13,978 nucleotides of DNA, from assembly GCA_040881945.1 (NCBI GenBank), contig JBBECF010000179.1:1-13978 (forward strand). Direction: 5' to 3'. The notes beneath the pieces were generated by a model. That model was not told where the DNA came from, searched no databases, and saw nothing but the letters and a program-made list of their open reading frames with translations. This document shows positions 1 to 7,733 of this stretch, in pieces. A program made the position numbers and the translations under genes. Source of the stretch: JBBECF01 sp040881945 (lineage in GTDB: Bacteria > Pseudomonadota > Alphaproteobacteria > Dongiales > Dongiaceae). Numbering within the stretch: position 1 is the stretch's first letter; every line of letters starts with the position of its first letter.

Positions 1-2
1 CG

Positions 3-101
3 GTCGCGGCAGAGGAGAAGCGGCCGGGCCTGAGCCCGCTGGTCTGGGTCGGCGCTCTGATTGTCATCGTCGTCGTGCTGCTGCTGATCTTCGGCCGCTG
101 A
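3..101 (+). CDS. C-terminal end of an unidentified protein with a terminal membrane helix (partial)
   Basis: An open frame enters from the left edge and stops at TGA 99-101, giving 32 visible residues. They start with a charged stretch (AAEEKRPG). A strongly hydrophobic segment of about 18 residues follows, rich in Val, Ile and Leu, and the protein ends in FGR. This reads as a single C-terminal transmembrane helix, so the protein may be tail-anchored or a small membrane protein. The visible part has no family motif, and no function can be given. The frame is supported by the hydrophobic pattern and by the absence of a competing gene, but a chance open frame of this length is possible. It lies on the same strand as the cox genes, 157 nt upstream of coxS. 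Confidence 0.5.
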   Translation, partial: VAAEEKRPGLSPLVWVGALIVIVVVLLLIFGR

Positions 102-114
102 CCCGCCTTCGGCC

Positions 115-143
115 TTGACTGCCGCGGGGGGCGGATCAACACT
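115..143 (+). promoter_or_regulatory. possible promoter upstream of coxS
   Basis: TTGACT at 115-120 matches five of six bases of the sigma-70 -35 consensus. A weak -10 candidate, AACACT, lies 17 nt further at 138-143 and matches only three of six bases. The pair sits in the gap between the upstream gene and coxS, where a promoter for the long plus-strand gene run would be expected. A GC-only hairpin follows at 155-171 (CCCGGCG, loop TCG, CGCCGGG). It has no T-run, so it is more likely a leader structure than a terminator. No operator was recognised. Confidence 0.25.
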
Positions 144-258
144 GGTGGACGTCGCCCGGCGTCGCGCCGGGACGAAGCGAACGCGGCCCGGCCAACGCGG
201 CCGCATCGGGGTTGAGAGGCGGGCTGCCGCCCGGCCTCGCGCAGAAGGGGAGGATGTC

Positions 259-723
<465 letters not shown>

Positions 724-727
724 GGAC

Positions 728-3100
728 ATGGCTGAGCAAGGCATCGGCGCCGCCGTGCGGCGCACCGAAGACTACCGTTTCCTCACCGGCCGCGGCCACT
801 ACACGGACGACATCAACCGTCCGAACCAGACCCATGCCTACTTCCTGCGCTCGCCGCACGCCCACGCCAAGATCCGCAAGATCGATACGAAGGCGGCGAA
901 GCAGGCGCCCGGCGTGGTCGCCGTTTACACCGGCGCCGACACCGCGGCCGACAAGGTCGGCGGGCTGATTTGCGGTTGGACGGTCAAGGACAAGCAGGGC
1001 AACCCGCACAAGGCGCCGGCGCACCCGGTGCTGGCGCTGGACACGGTGCGCTACGTCGGCGACCACGTCGCCGTCGTGATCGCGGACAGCCTCGCCGCCG
1101 CCAAGGACGCCGCCGAGAAGATCCAGGTCGATTACGACGTGCTGCCGGCCATCGTCGACACCGCCAAGGCGATCGACCCCAAGTCGCCGCAGGTCCACGC
1201 CGACGCGCCCGGGAACCTGTGCTACGACTGGGGCCTGGGCGACAAGGCGGCGGTCGACGCGGCCTTCGCCAAAGCGCACCGCGTCACCAGGCTCGATCTC
1301 ATCAACAACCGGCTCATCCCCAACGCGATCGAGCCGCGCGCCGCGATCGGCGAATACGACCCCGGCACCGGCGGCTACACCTGCTACAGCACCAGCCAGA
1401 ACCCGCACGTGCTGCGCCTGATTATGTGCGCCTTCATCCTCGGCGTGCCCGAGCACAAGATGCGCGTGGTGGCGCCCGACGTCGGCGGTGGCTTCGGCTC
1501 GAAGATCTTCTGCTACGCCGAGGAGGTGGTGTGCGTCTGGGCGGCCAAGAAGATCGGCCGCCCCGTCAAGTGGACCGCCGAGCGCAGCGAATCCTTCCTC
1601 TCCGACGCACACGGCCGCGACCACGTGACGCATGCCGAGCTGGCGCTCGACAAGGACGGCAAGTTCCTCGCGCTCCGCGTCGCCACCATCGCCAATATGG
1701 GGGCGTATCTGTCGACCTTCTCCACCTCGATCTCGAGCTACCTCTACGGCACCCTGCTCGCCGGGCAGTACACGACGCCGGCGATCTATGTCGAGGTCAA
1801 GGCGGTGTTCACCAACACCGCGCCGGTCGATGCCTATCGCGGCGCCGGGCGGCCCGAGGCGAGCTACGTGATCGAGCGCATCGTCGAATGTGCGGCGCGC
1901 GAGATGAAGCTCGATCCCGTCGAGATCCGCCGCCGCAACTTCGTTGGGCCGGACCAGTTCCCGTACCAGACGCCGGTGGCGCTGGTCTACGATTCGGGCA
2001 ACTACGCCAAGACCCTCGACGCCGCCTTGAAGCTCGCCGACCATGCCGGCTTCCCCGCCCGCAAGGCCGACTCCGCCCGGCGCGGCAAGCTGCGCGGCCT
2101 CGGCATCTCGGCCTATATCGAGGCCTGCGGCATCGCGCCCTCGGCCGTCGCCGGCGCGCTCGGCGCCGGCGTCGGCTTGTGGGAATCGGGCCTGATCCGC
2201 TTCAATCCGACCGGCTCGGTCAGCGTCTACACCGGCTCGCACAGCCACGGCCAGAGCCACGAGACCACCTTCGCCCAGGTCGTGTCCGACGTGCTCGGCG
2301 TGCCGCTCGAGAACGTCGAGGTCGTGCACGGCGACACCGCGCGGGTGCCCTTCGGCATGGGCACCTACGGCTCGCGCAGCATCGCGGTCGGCGGCTCGGC
2401 GCTGATGAAGGCGGCCGACAAGATCATCGCCAAGGGCAAGAAGATCGCCGCCCACCTTCTCGAGGCGTCGATGGACGATCTCGAATATGCCAAGGGCGTG
2501 TTCCGGGTGGCCGGCACCGACCGCACCAAGACGATGGCCGAGGTGGCGTTCGCCGCCTATGTGCCGCACAACTATCCGCCGGGCCTCGAGCCCGGCCTCG
2601 AGGAGACGGGATTCTACGACCCCGTCAACTTCACCTTCCCGGCCGGCGTCCACATCGCCGAGGTCGAGATCGATCCCGACACCGGCGTCGTGAAAATCGT
2701 GAACTGGTCGGCGGTGGACGACTTCGGCAACGTGATCAACCCGATGGTGGTCGAAGGCCAGGTCCACGGCGGCATCGCCCAGGGCGTCGGCCAGGCGCTC
2801 CTCGAAGGCTGCGTCTACGACAAGGAGACCGGCCAGCTCGTCACCGGCTCCTACATGGACTACTGCATGCCGCGCGCCGACGACCTGCCGAGCTTCAAGG
2901 TCGGCATGACGCATACCCCCTGCCCGCATAATCCGCTCGGCGTCAAGGGCTGCGGCGAGGCCGGCGCCATCGCCGCCCCACCGGCGGTCATGAACGCCGT
3001 GACCGATGCGATCGGGATCATGCATCTCGACATGCCGGCGACGCCGGAGAAGGTGTGGCAGGCGATCCGGCGGGCCACCCCGGCCCGGGCCGCCGAATAG
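728..3100 (+). CDS. coxL: form II CO dehydrogenase-like molybdenum large subunit
   Basis: This 790-residue catalytic subunit of the xanthine oxidase family should bind Mo-molybdopterin cytosine dinucleotide. Visible features are an N-terminal aldehyde oxidase a/b hammerhead region (about 15-150), the cofactor-loop motif GGGFGSK (253-259), SHGQSHETTF in the second half, and GVKGCGEAGA near the C-terminus, with the expected catalytic Glu at 744. The active-site loop is AYRGAGR at 369-375. Form I CO dehydrogenases have AYXCSFR there, and its Cys holds the copper-sulfur bridge to Mo. This protein lacks that Cys, so it belongs to form II, whose CO activity is disputed. Other hydroxylase substrates (aldehydes, N-heterocycles) are possible. 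No Tat signal is seen, consistent with a cytoplasmic enzyme. The gene order S-L-M is also the form II order. ATG 728 follows the coxS stop at once, with AGGTAGGGA overlapping the coxS end as a ribosome site. Confidence 0.94.
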   Translation: MAEQGIGAAVRRTEDYRFLTGRGHYTDDINRPNQTHAYFLRSPHAHAKIRKIDTKAAKQAPGVVAVYTGADTAADKVGGLICGWTVKDKQGNPHKAPAHPVLALDTVRYVGDHVAVVIADSLAAAKDAAEKIQVDYDVLPAIVDTAKAIDPKSPQVHADAPGNLCYDWGLGDKAAVDAAFAKAHRVTRLDLINNRLIPNAIEPRAAIGEYDPGTGGYTCYSTSQNPHVLRLIMCAFILGVPEHKMRVVAPDVGGGFGSKIFCYAEEVVCVWAAKKIGRPVKWTAERSESFLSDAHGRDHVTHAELALDKDGKFLALRVATIANMGAYLSTFSTSISSYLYGTLLAGQYTTPAIYVEVKAVFTNTAPVDAYRGAGRPEASYVIERIVECAAREMKLDPVEIRRRNFVGPDQFPYQTPVALVYDSGNYAKTLDAALKLADHAGFPARKADSARRGKLRGLGISAYIEACGIAPSAVAGALGAGVGLWESGLIRFNPTGSVSVYTGSHSHGQSHETTFAQVVSDVLGVPLENVEVVHGDTARVPFGMGTYGSRSIAVGGSALMKAADKIIAKGKKIAAHLLEASMDDLEYAKGVFRVAGTDRTKTMAEVAFAAYVPHNYPPGLEPGLEETGFYDPVNFTFPAGVHIAEVEIDPDTGVVKIVNWSAVDDFGNVINPMVVEGQVHGGIAQGVGQALLEGCVYDKETGQLVTGSYMDYCMPRADDLPSFKVGMTHTPCPHNPLGVKGCGEAGAIAAPPAVMNAVTDAIGIMHLDMPATPEKVWQAIRRATPARAAE

Positions 3101-3114
3101 GGAGGGAGAGGACG

Positions 3115-3909
3115 ATGTACGACTTCGCCTATCGCCGTCCGGCCTCGCTGGCCGACGCGGTCAACGCCCTGAAGGCCGCGAGCGACGGCAAGCTGCTGGC
3201 CGGCGGCATGACCCTCATCCCGACCCTGAAGCAACGCCTGGCCTCGCCCTCGGACCTGATCGACCTCGCCGGCATCGCCGAGCTCAAGGGCATCAAGGCC
3301 GCCGGCGACATGCTGACCGTCGGCGCGCTCGCGACCCACGCCGAGGTCGCCGCCGCGGCGGCGGTCAAGCAGACGATCCCGGCGCTGGCGGCGCTCGCCG
3401 ATTCCATCGGCGACCCGCAGGTGCGCCACCGCGGCACGATCGGCGGATCGATCGCCAACAACGACCCGGCCGCCGATTACCCCGCCGCCGTGCTCGGCCT
3501 CGGCGCCACGGTGCGCACCGACAGGCGCAAGATCGCGGCCGACGATTTCTTCACCGGCATGTTCGAGACCGCGCTCGACGACGGCGAGATCGTCGTCGCG
3601 GTCGACTTCCCGAAGCCGGAGAAGGCCTGCTACATGAAGTTCCCGAACCCGGCATCGCGCTACGCCATGGTCGGAGTCTTCGTGGCGCGCGCCGGCGGCA
3701 AGGTGCGGGTGGCCGTCACCGGGGCGGCGCCCTGCGTGTTCCGCCACACCGAGATGGAAAAGGCGCTCGGCGCAAAATTCTCGCCCGACGCCATCAAGTC
3801 GATCAAGGTGTCGCCCGACGGCCTCAACAGCGACATCCACGGCAGCGCCGAATACCGCGCCCATCTGGTTTCGGTCATGGCGCAGCGCGCCGTCGCCGCC
3901 TGCGCGTAG
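3115..3909 (+). CDS. coxM: CO dehydrogenase-family FAD-binding medium subunit
   Basis: This 264-residue flavoprotein subunit accepts electrons from CoxS and passes them to an external acceptor. It shows the two FAD pyrophosphate-binding motifs of the family: AGGMTLIPTLK at 29-39 and TIGGSIANNDPAADYP from 108. The C-terminal CO_deh_flav_C part follows (ASRYAMVGVFVARAGGKVRVAVTGAAP), and the length is normal. ATG 3115 is chosen because GGAGGGAGAGG lies at 3101-3111 and MYDFAYRRPASLADAV is the standard N-terminus of this subunit; a GTG at 3055 in the same frame would add 20 unlike residues inside coxL. The gene is 14 nt downstream of coxL. After the TAG at 3907-3909 the same frame stays open through the next 57 codons into ydbH, with no further stop. 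Confidence 0.94.
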   Translation: MYDFAYRRPASLADAVNALKAASDGKLLAGGMTLIPTLKQRLASPSDLIDLAGIAELKGIKAAGDMLTVGALATHAEVAAAAAVKQTIPALAALADSIGDPQVRHRGTIGGSIANNDPAADYPAAVLGLGATVRTDRRKIAADDFFTGMFETALDDGEIVVAVDFPKPEKACYMKFPNPASRYAMVGVFVARAGGKVRVAVTGAAPCVFRHTEMEKALGAKFSPDAIKSIKVSPDGLNSDIHGSAEYRAHLVSVMAQRAVAACA

Positions 3910-3936
3910 AACCGTCAATCGGAGCTGCGCGTAACG

Positions 3937-4000
3937 CCTCACCCACCCGCTTCGCCGATCTCCCCCTCTCCCCCTGCAAGGGGGAGAGGGCGGGGTGAGG
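3937..4000. repeat. REP-like palindromic element between coxM and ydbH
   Basis: A perfect 12-bp inverted repeat, CCCTCTCCCCCT (3964-3975) and AGGGGGAGAGGG (3979-3990), has a 3-nt loop, GCA. It is flanked by an outer inverted pair, CCTCACCC (3937-3944) and GGGTGAGG (3993-4000). This nested layout, with CCGCTTCGCC in the left spacer, resembles the dispersed REP-type elements often seen between genes in alphaproteobacteria. That family assignment comes from memory and was not searched. It could stabilise or partly terminate the coxSLM transcript. It lies where the start region of ydbH should be. Confidence 0.7.
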
Positions 4001-4080
4001 GGGGCCGGCCGAGCCGGCCTCTGCGTCTCGCCGTCGCGCTCGGCATCGCCGCGGCCGTCCTCGCCGGGGTTTGGCTCGCC

Positions 4081-7065
4081 TTGCCGCAGATCGTCGCGGC
4101 GCTACTCGTTTACGAGCTGCGCGCGGCGGGTCTGCCCGACCCGGAGCTGCGCGTCGCACGGCTCGGCCTCGACGGCGCGACCATCGCCGATCTCAGCCTC
4201 GGCGCCGCCGGCGAAGTTGCGGCCGACGAGGTCGTCGTCGACTACGCCCCGGCCGGCCTCGTGCGCGGCCGCGTCGAGCGCGTCCTATTGCGCGGGCTGC
4301 GCGTCGCCGTCCGGCTCGATGGGACGCGCCCCTCGCTCGGCTCGCTCGACGCCGCCCTCGCGGCGCTTGGCGCGACGGTTGAGCCGGGGGACGGCGCGGC
4401 GGGGCCGCCCGTCCCGCCCGTCGTGTTCGAGCACGCCCGGATCGATCTGGCGATGCCGTTCGGACCGGTCGCGCTGCGGTTCGGCGGCGCGCTCGGCCCG
4501 AGCCCCGCCGGCGGCCTCGCCGGCGATTTCGCGCTCGCCGCCGAGAGCGGGTTCGGCCGCCTCGCCGGCCGATTGACGCTCACCCTCGTCGGCGACGCCA
4601 TCGACGGCCACCTGAAGATCGCCGAGGGCGCGATCGCGCACCCCGCTTTGGCCGCTACCGCCGTCACTGGCGAGATGCGTTTCGCCGCCACGCCGGCCGG
4701 GTTGTCGCGGGCGACGGCGGCCTTGGACCTGCGCGACGCGACCGGCGCGGCTTCGATGACGGCGACGGCCGTCCTGGACCGCTTCGACGGCGCCCCGCGT
4801 CTCGTTGCCGCGGCCGAACTCGTCGCGCCGGCCGCCGCGGCGCCGTGGCCGTTCGTCGGACTGCCCGCGCCGGCGGCCGGGGCGGTCCGCCTGTCGGCCT
4901 CGCTCGCCGTCGATTTGCCGCCCCTGGCCGAGATAGATGCCGCCGCCGCCCTCGCCCGCCCGCTCGACCTGTTGCGCGGGCGCGCCGCCGGGACCGCGCG
5001 GTTCGACCTCGCCGGTCTCGAATGGCCCGGGTTCGTCGGCGAAGGTGCCGCCACCGGCGCGTTGGACCTCACGGTCGAGGACGATGCGCTCGCCCTCTCG
5101 GCCGCGGCGCCGCTGCACCTCGCCGGCACGCCGGACGCCGCCGGGCTCGACGCACTCGGCCTGCCGGCCGATTTGCGCGCCGCCGCCGCCGGTCCGCTCG
5201 ACCTCAGCGTGGACGTGCTGACCCTGCGGCTGCGGCCCGCGGGCGACCGCGCCGAGCTCGGCGCCGAAGCGGCGTTCGCGCTCAAATCCGCCGGGCCGGC
5301 CACCTTGAGCGGCCGGCTCGCCGGAAGCGTCGGTCTCGACGGTGCGGGCCGCCCCGACCGCTTCGATCTCGCCGAGGCGCGCCTCGAGCTCGCCGGCCTG
5401 ACCGTCGCCGGCGCCGTCGTCGAGCGCGCCGCCCTGACTGCGACCCTGGCCGGCACGCCGGCCGCGATCGCCGGCGCCGCCGGCCTCGAAATCGCGGTCC
5501 GCGACCTGCGCGTCGCCGGCCTCGCCGCCGAGGGTCTGGCGCTGAGCGCGGGCGCCGACATCGCCTTGGAGGGCGGCCGGCTGACCGCGCGGCTGCGCGA
5601 TGACGGCGCCGTCACGGCGCGCGGCCTGACCGTCCCCGGACTGCTGCTCGGCGCGGATCCGCTGCGCGTGCCCCTGCACGCGGCCGACGCGGCCTTTTTG
5701 ACCGTGACGTTCGCGGAGGCTGCGACGCGGCTCGACCACGCGCTCGCCATCGGCCCGGTCAAGTTCGACGCGCGGTTGCAACGGGACGGCGAGCCGCTGC
5801 TGCTACGCGTCGCCCTGCCGCCCGTGGCCCTGCCCGGCACGTGGGACGCCGTCGACGGCTATCGCGGCATGGCCCGCCTCGACGGCGGCCGCGTCGAGCT
5901 GCCGGCGCAGCACGCAGCCGCCTCGGGCATCGCGGCCGAGATCGCGTTCGGGTCCGCCGCCGGGCTGCGCGCCAAATACAGCGCCGCCCTCACCCATCTC
6001 GGCGACCCGCCGCTGATCGTGCCGCTGCGCCTCGCCGGAACCGCCGCGCTCGTCGGCGGCCGACTCGATTTCATCGCCCGCCTTGCCGACGACGGCGAGC
6101 AGATCGCCGTCGAGGCGAGCGGACGCCATGACCTCGCCGCCGGATCGGGCGGCCTGCGCCTCGACATGCCGCGCCTCGAATTCGCGCCCGGCGGCTTGCG
6201 GCCGCGCGATTTGGCGCCGGTCCTCGCCGGCCGTATCGACCGCGCCGCCGGCGCCGTCGCCCTTGCCGGCGACGTGACCTGGACGGGCGGGCGCGTCGGC
6301 GCCGACCTGAAACTTCTGCTCGAAGACCTGTCGTTCACCACGCCGCAGGCGAGCGTCCGCCGCCTCAACGCGGTCATCGCCTTCGACGGCCTGGCGCCGC
6401 TCTCGACCCCGCCCGGCCAGACCGTCGCGGTCGGGATGATCGACGCCGGCCTGCCGCTCACCGACGGGCTGCTGACGTTCCGCCTCGAACCGGGGCCGAA
6501 GCTGGCGATCGCCGACGGCCGGCTGCAGCTCGCCGGCGGCGGTGTCCGCGTCGGGCCGGTCATGCTCGATCCGGCGGCGCCGCGGCAGGAGCTGCGTCTC
6601 GCGGTCACCGGCGTCGACCTGGAGCAGGTGTTTGGGCTGGTGGACATCGGCGGCCTCGCCGGCACCGGCCGGCTGTCCGGCGAGATCCCGCTGGTGATCG
6701 AGGACGGCCAACTGACCGTCGCCGACGGCGTCCTCGCCGCCGAGGCGCCGGGCCGGGTCAGCTATCGCCCGGCCTCGCCGCCGGACGCGTTGCAGGCCGG
6801 CGGGGAAAGCGTTAGCTTGGCCCTGTCCGCCCTGACCGATTTCCGCTACGACGAACTGCGGCTCAACCTTGATCGCGCGGCCGGCGGCGAAATGGTCGTC
6901 GCGATCCACATCAAGGGGCTAAACCCAGAATTTTACGAAGGTTATCCGGTTGAATTCAACTTGAACATTAGCGGAAAATTGGATCAGGTGTTGGACCGCA
7001 GCCTGGCCGGATATCGCGTCCCCGACGCGGTCCGCGACAAGCTGATCGAGTTTCCGCAGCGCTGA
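4081..7065 (+). CDS. ydbH: YdbH-like intermembrane phospholipid transport protein
   Basis: A long Ala/Leu/Gly-rich protein of 994 residues from TTG 4081, made largely of repeating short strands typical of AsmA/TamB-like beta-groove proteins. The C-terminal 54 residues (from about 941) hold the best-conserved YdbH signature, NPEFYEGYPVEFNLNISGKLD, ending VRDKLIEFPQR. In E. coli, YdbH spans the periplasm from the inner membrane and joins the lipoprotein YnbE to move phospholipids to the outer membrane, redundantly with TamB and YhdP. The next two genes here are YnbE and YdbL homologues, which makes the call firm. The true start is uncertain: the N-terminal membrane anchor begins upstream of 4081 (LRLAVALGIAAAVLAGVWLA), but no ATG, GTG or TTG exists in frame between the coxM stop and 4081. 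CTG 4021 would give 1014 residues and a complete anchor. E. coli YdbH is shorter, about 880 residues. Codons near the 3' end are unusually AT-rich. Confidence 0.85.
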   Translation: MPQIVAALLVYELRAAGLPDPELRVARLGLDGATIADLSLGAAGEVAADEVVVDYAPAGLVRGRVERVLLRGLRVAVRLDGTRPSLGSLDAALAALGATVEPGDGAAGPPVPPVVFEHARIDLAMPFGPVALRFGGALGPSPAGGLAGDFALAAESGFGRLAGRLTLTLVGDAIDGHLKIAEGAIAHPALAATAVTGEMRFAATPAGLSRATAALDLRDATGAASMTATAVLDRFDGAPRLVAAAELVAPAAAAPWPFVGLPAPAAGAVRLSASLAVDLPPLAEIDAAAALARPLDLLRGRAAGTARFDLAGLEWPGFVGEGAATGALDLTVEDDALALSAAAPLHLAGTPDAAGLDALGLPADLRAAAAGPLDLSVDVLTLRLRPAGDRAELGAEAAFALKSAGPATLSGRLAGSVGLDGAGRPDRFDLAEARLELAGLTVAGAVVERAALTATLAGTPAAIAGAAGLEIAVRDLRVAGLAAEGLALSAGADIALEGGRLTARLRDDGAVTARGLTVPGLLLGADPLRVPLHAADAAFLTVTFAEAATRLDHALAIGPVKFDARLQRDGEPLLLRVALPPVALPGTWDAVDGYRGMARLDGGRVELPAQHAAASGIAAEIAFGSAAGLRAKYSAALTHLGDPPLIVPLRLAGTAALVGGRLDFIARLADDGEQIAVEASGRHDLAAGSGGLRLDMPRLEFAPGGLRPRDLAPVLAGRIDRAAGAVALAGDVTWTGGRVGADLKLLLEDLSFTTPQASVRRLNAVIAFDGLAPLSTPPGQTVAVGMIDAGLPLTDGLLTFRLEPGPKLAIADGRLQLAGGGVRVGPVMLDPAAPRQELRLAVTGVDLEQVFGLVDIGGLAGTGRLSGEIPLVIEDGQLTVADGVLAAEAPGRVSYRPASPPDALQAGGESVSLALSALTDFRYDELRLNLDRAAGGEMVVAIHIKGLNPEFYEGYPVEFNLNISGKLDQVLDRSLAGYRVPDAVRDKLIEFPQR

Positions 7066-7067
7066 GG

Positions 7068-7088
7068 CGCGGCGGATTTGCCGCCGCG
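7068..7088 (+). other. GC hairpin just after the ydbH stop
   Basis: A perfect 8-bp stem, CGCGGCGG (7068-7075) with CCGCCGCG (7081-7088), has loop ATTTG and starts 2 nt after the ydbH TGA. CAAAAACTGG follows, with no T-run, so it is not a standard intrinsic terminator in the plus direction. It may protect the 3' end of the ydbH message or lower readthrough into ynbE. Confidence 0.4.
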
Positions 7089-7110
7089 GACAAAAACTGG
7101 AAGATATCCG

Positions 7111-7166
7111 TTGGCGTCACCACGTAAGGGCAGGTCGATTGGCGTCACCATGTAAGGGGAGGTCGA
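7111..7166 (+). repeat. two tandem 28-bp copies in the ynbE leader, carrying the ribosome binding site
   Basis: Copy 1 (7111-7138) and copy 2 (7139-7166) follow each other with no gap and differ at only two of 28 positions. Each begins TTGGCGTCACCA and ends AGGTCGA. The second difference turns AAGGGCAGG of copy 1 into AAGGGGAGG of copy 2, so only copy 2 has a strong Shine-Dalgarno, and it lies 6 nt before the GTG start of ynbE. The core CACCATGTAAGG loosely recalls the short multiple repeats at some insertion-sequence ends; this is inference. Confidence 0.75.
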
Positions 7167-7168
7167 GC

Positions 7169-7363
7169 GTGCGGGAATTGCAGACTGGGCTCATGGCCGG
7201 CATCGTCGCGGCCTTGCTCGCCGCCTGCCAGCCGACCGTGAAGATCGAGGCGCCCGACAAGCCCATCGTCATCAACCTGAACGTGAAGATCGAGCAGGAA
7301 GTCCGGATCAAGATCGAGCGCGAGGTCGAAGACCTCCTGGAATCCGAACCCGACCTGTTTTAA
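7169..7363 (+). CDS. ynbE: YnbE-like outer-membrane lipoprotein
   Basis: A 64-residue lipoprotein precursor. The signal peptide MRELQTGLMAGIVAALLAAC has the lipobox LAAC with the lipidated Cys at 20. The mature part reads PTVKIEAPDKPIVINLNVKI and continues EQEVRIKIEREVEDLL to the end SDLF-like EPDLF. This matches the E. coli YnbE pattern (basic/acidic strand motif IxINxNVKIE, ending ELL..SDLF). YnbE oligomerises at the outer membrane and completes the beta-strand bridge with the C-terminus of YdbH. GTG 7169 is preferred over TTG 7139 because GGGGAGG lies at 7156-7162 with 6-nt spacing and because it gives a normal lipoprotein signal. Its place between ydbH and ydbL is the same as in E. coli. 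DUF2774-like or other short lipoproteins are far less likely given the neighbours. Confidence 0.88.
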   Translation: MRELQTGLMAGIVAALLAACQPTVKIEAPDKPIVINLNVKIEQEVRIKIEREVEDLLESEPDLF

Positions 7364-7379
7364 GGAGGCTTGCGGACCG

Positions 7380-7733
7380 ATGATGCATCGCTTTGCTTTT
7401 ATTCCAGCGCGGCTGATCGCGCTCATGGCGATCGTCGCGGGCTTGGCCGTGGCGACCCCGGCGGCAGCCGATCCGCTCGACGACGCCAAGGCGGCCGGGC
7501 TCGTCGGCGAACAGCCGGACGGCTATCTCGGCCTCGTTCGCCCCGACGCGCCGGCCGATGTCGCGGCGCTGGTCGCCGACATCAACACCAAGCGCCGCAG
7601 CCACTACGCCGAGATCGCCGCCGGCACGGCCAGCACGGTCGATTTGGTCGGCGCCGTCGTCGCGCAGAAGCTCTACAAAGAGGCCCCGCCCGGCCACTAC
7701 CTGTTGGTGAATGGTCAGTGGGTGCCGATGTAG
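7380..7733 (+). CDS. ydbL: YdbL-like periplasmic DUF1318 protein
   Basis: A 117-residue secreted protein. The Sec signal peptide covers about residues 1-30, with a likely AAA-DP cleavage site (ATPAAA|DPLD). The mature domain shows the DUF1318 pattern: AKAAGLVGEQPDGYLG, a middle helix VADINTKRRSHYAEIA, VAQKLYKEAPPGHY, and the closing NGQWVPM that mirrors E. coli YdbL's NGQW end. In E. coli, YdbL assists the YdbH-YnbE bridge, apparently by controlling YnbE assembly. AAGGAGG at 7362-7368 overlaps the ynbE stop and serves ATG 7380; a second ATG at 7383 would remove only one residue. The stop TAG at 7731-7733 shares one base with the GTG start of the next gene. Confidence 0.9.
   Translation: MMHRFAFIPARLIALMAIVAGLAVATPAAADPLDDAKAAGLVGEQPDGYLGLVRPDAPADVAALVADINTKRRSHYAEIAAGTASTVDLVGAVVAQKLYKEAPPGHYLLVNGQWVPM

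Noticed and set aside
3910..4080. CoxM-YdbH readthrough fusion
   Set aside because: The frame is open, but there is no recoding signal around the TAG that I can recognise, and CoxM is a cytoplasmic subunit of full normal length. Open frames of 57 codons are common at this GC content.
4242..5840. Long minus-strand open frames opposite ydbH
   Set aside because: Their products are Ser/Arg/Pro- or Gly/Arg-rich and typical of GC-rich shadows; the plus frame has the conserved YdbH C-terminus.
7150..7155. Minimal ATG-TAA open frame just before the ynbE ribosome site
   Set aside because: No ribosome site precedes it at a useful distance, and the other repeat copy has ACG in place of ATG. Regulatory use is possible but unsupported.
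7370..7732. N-terminal extension of the MoxR ATPase
   Set aside because: It overlaps all of ydbL in another frame, is Arg-rich and has no family match. GTG 7733 gives a normal CoxD length.
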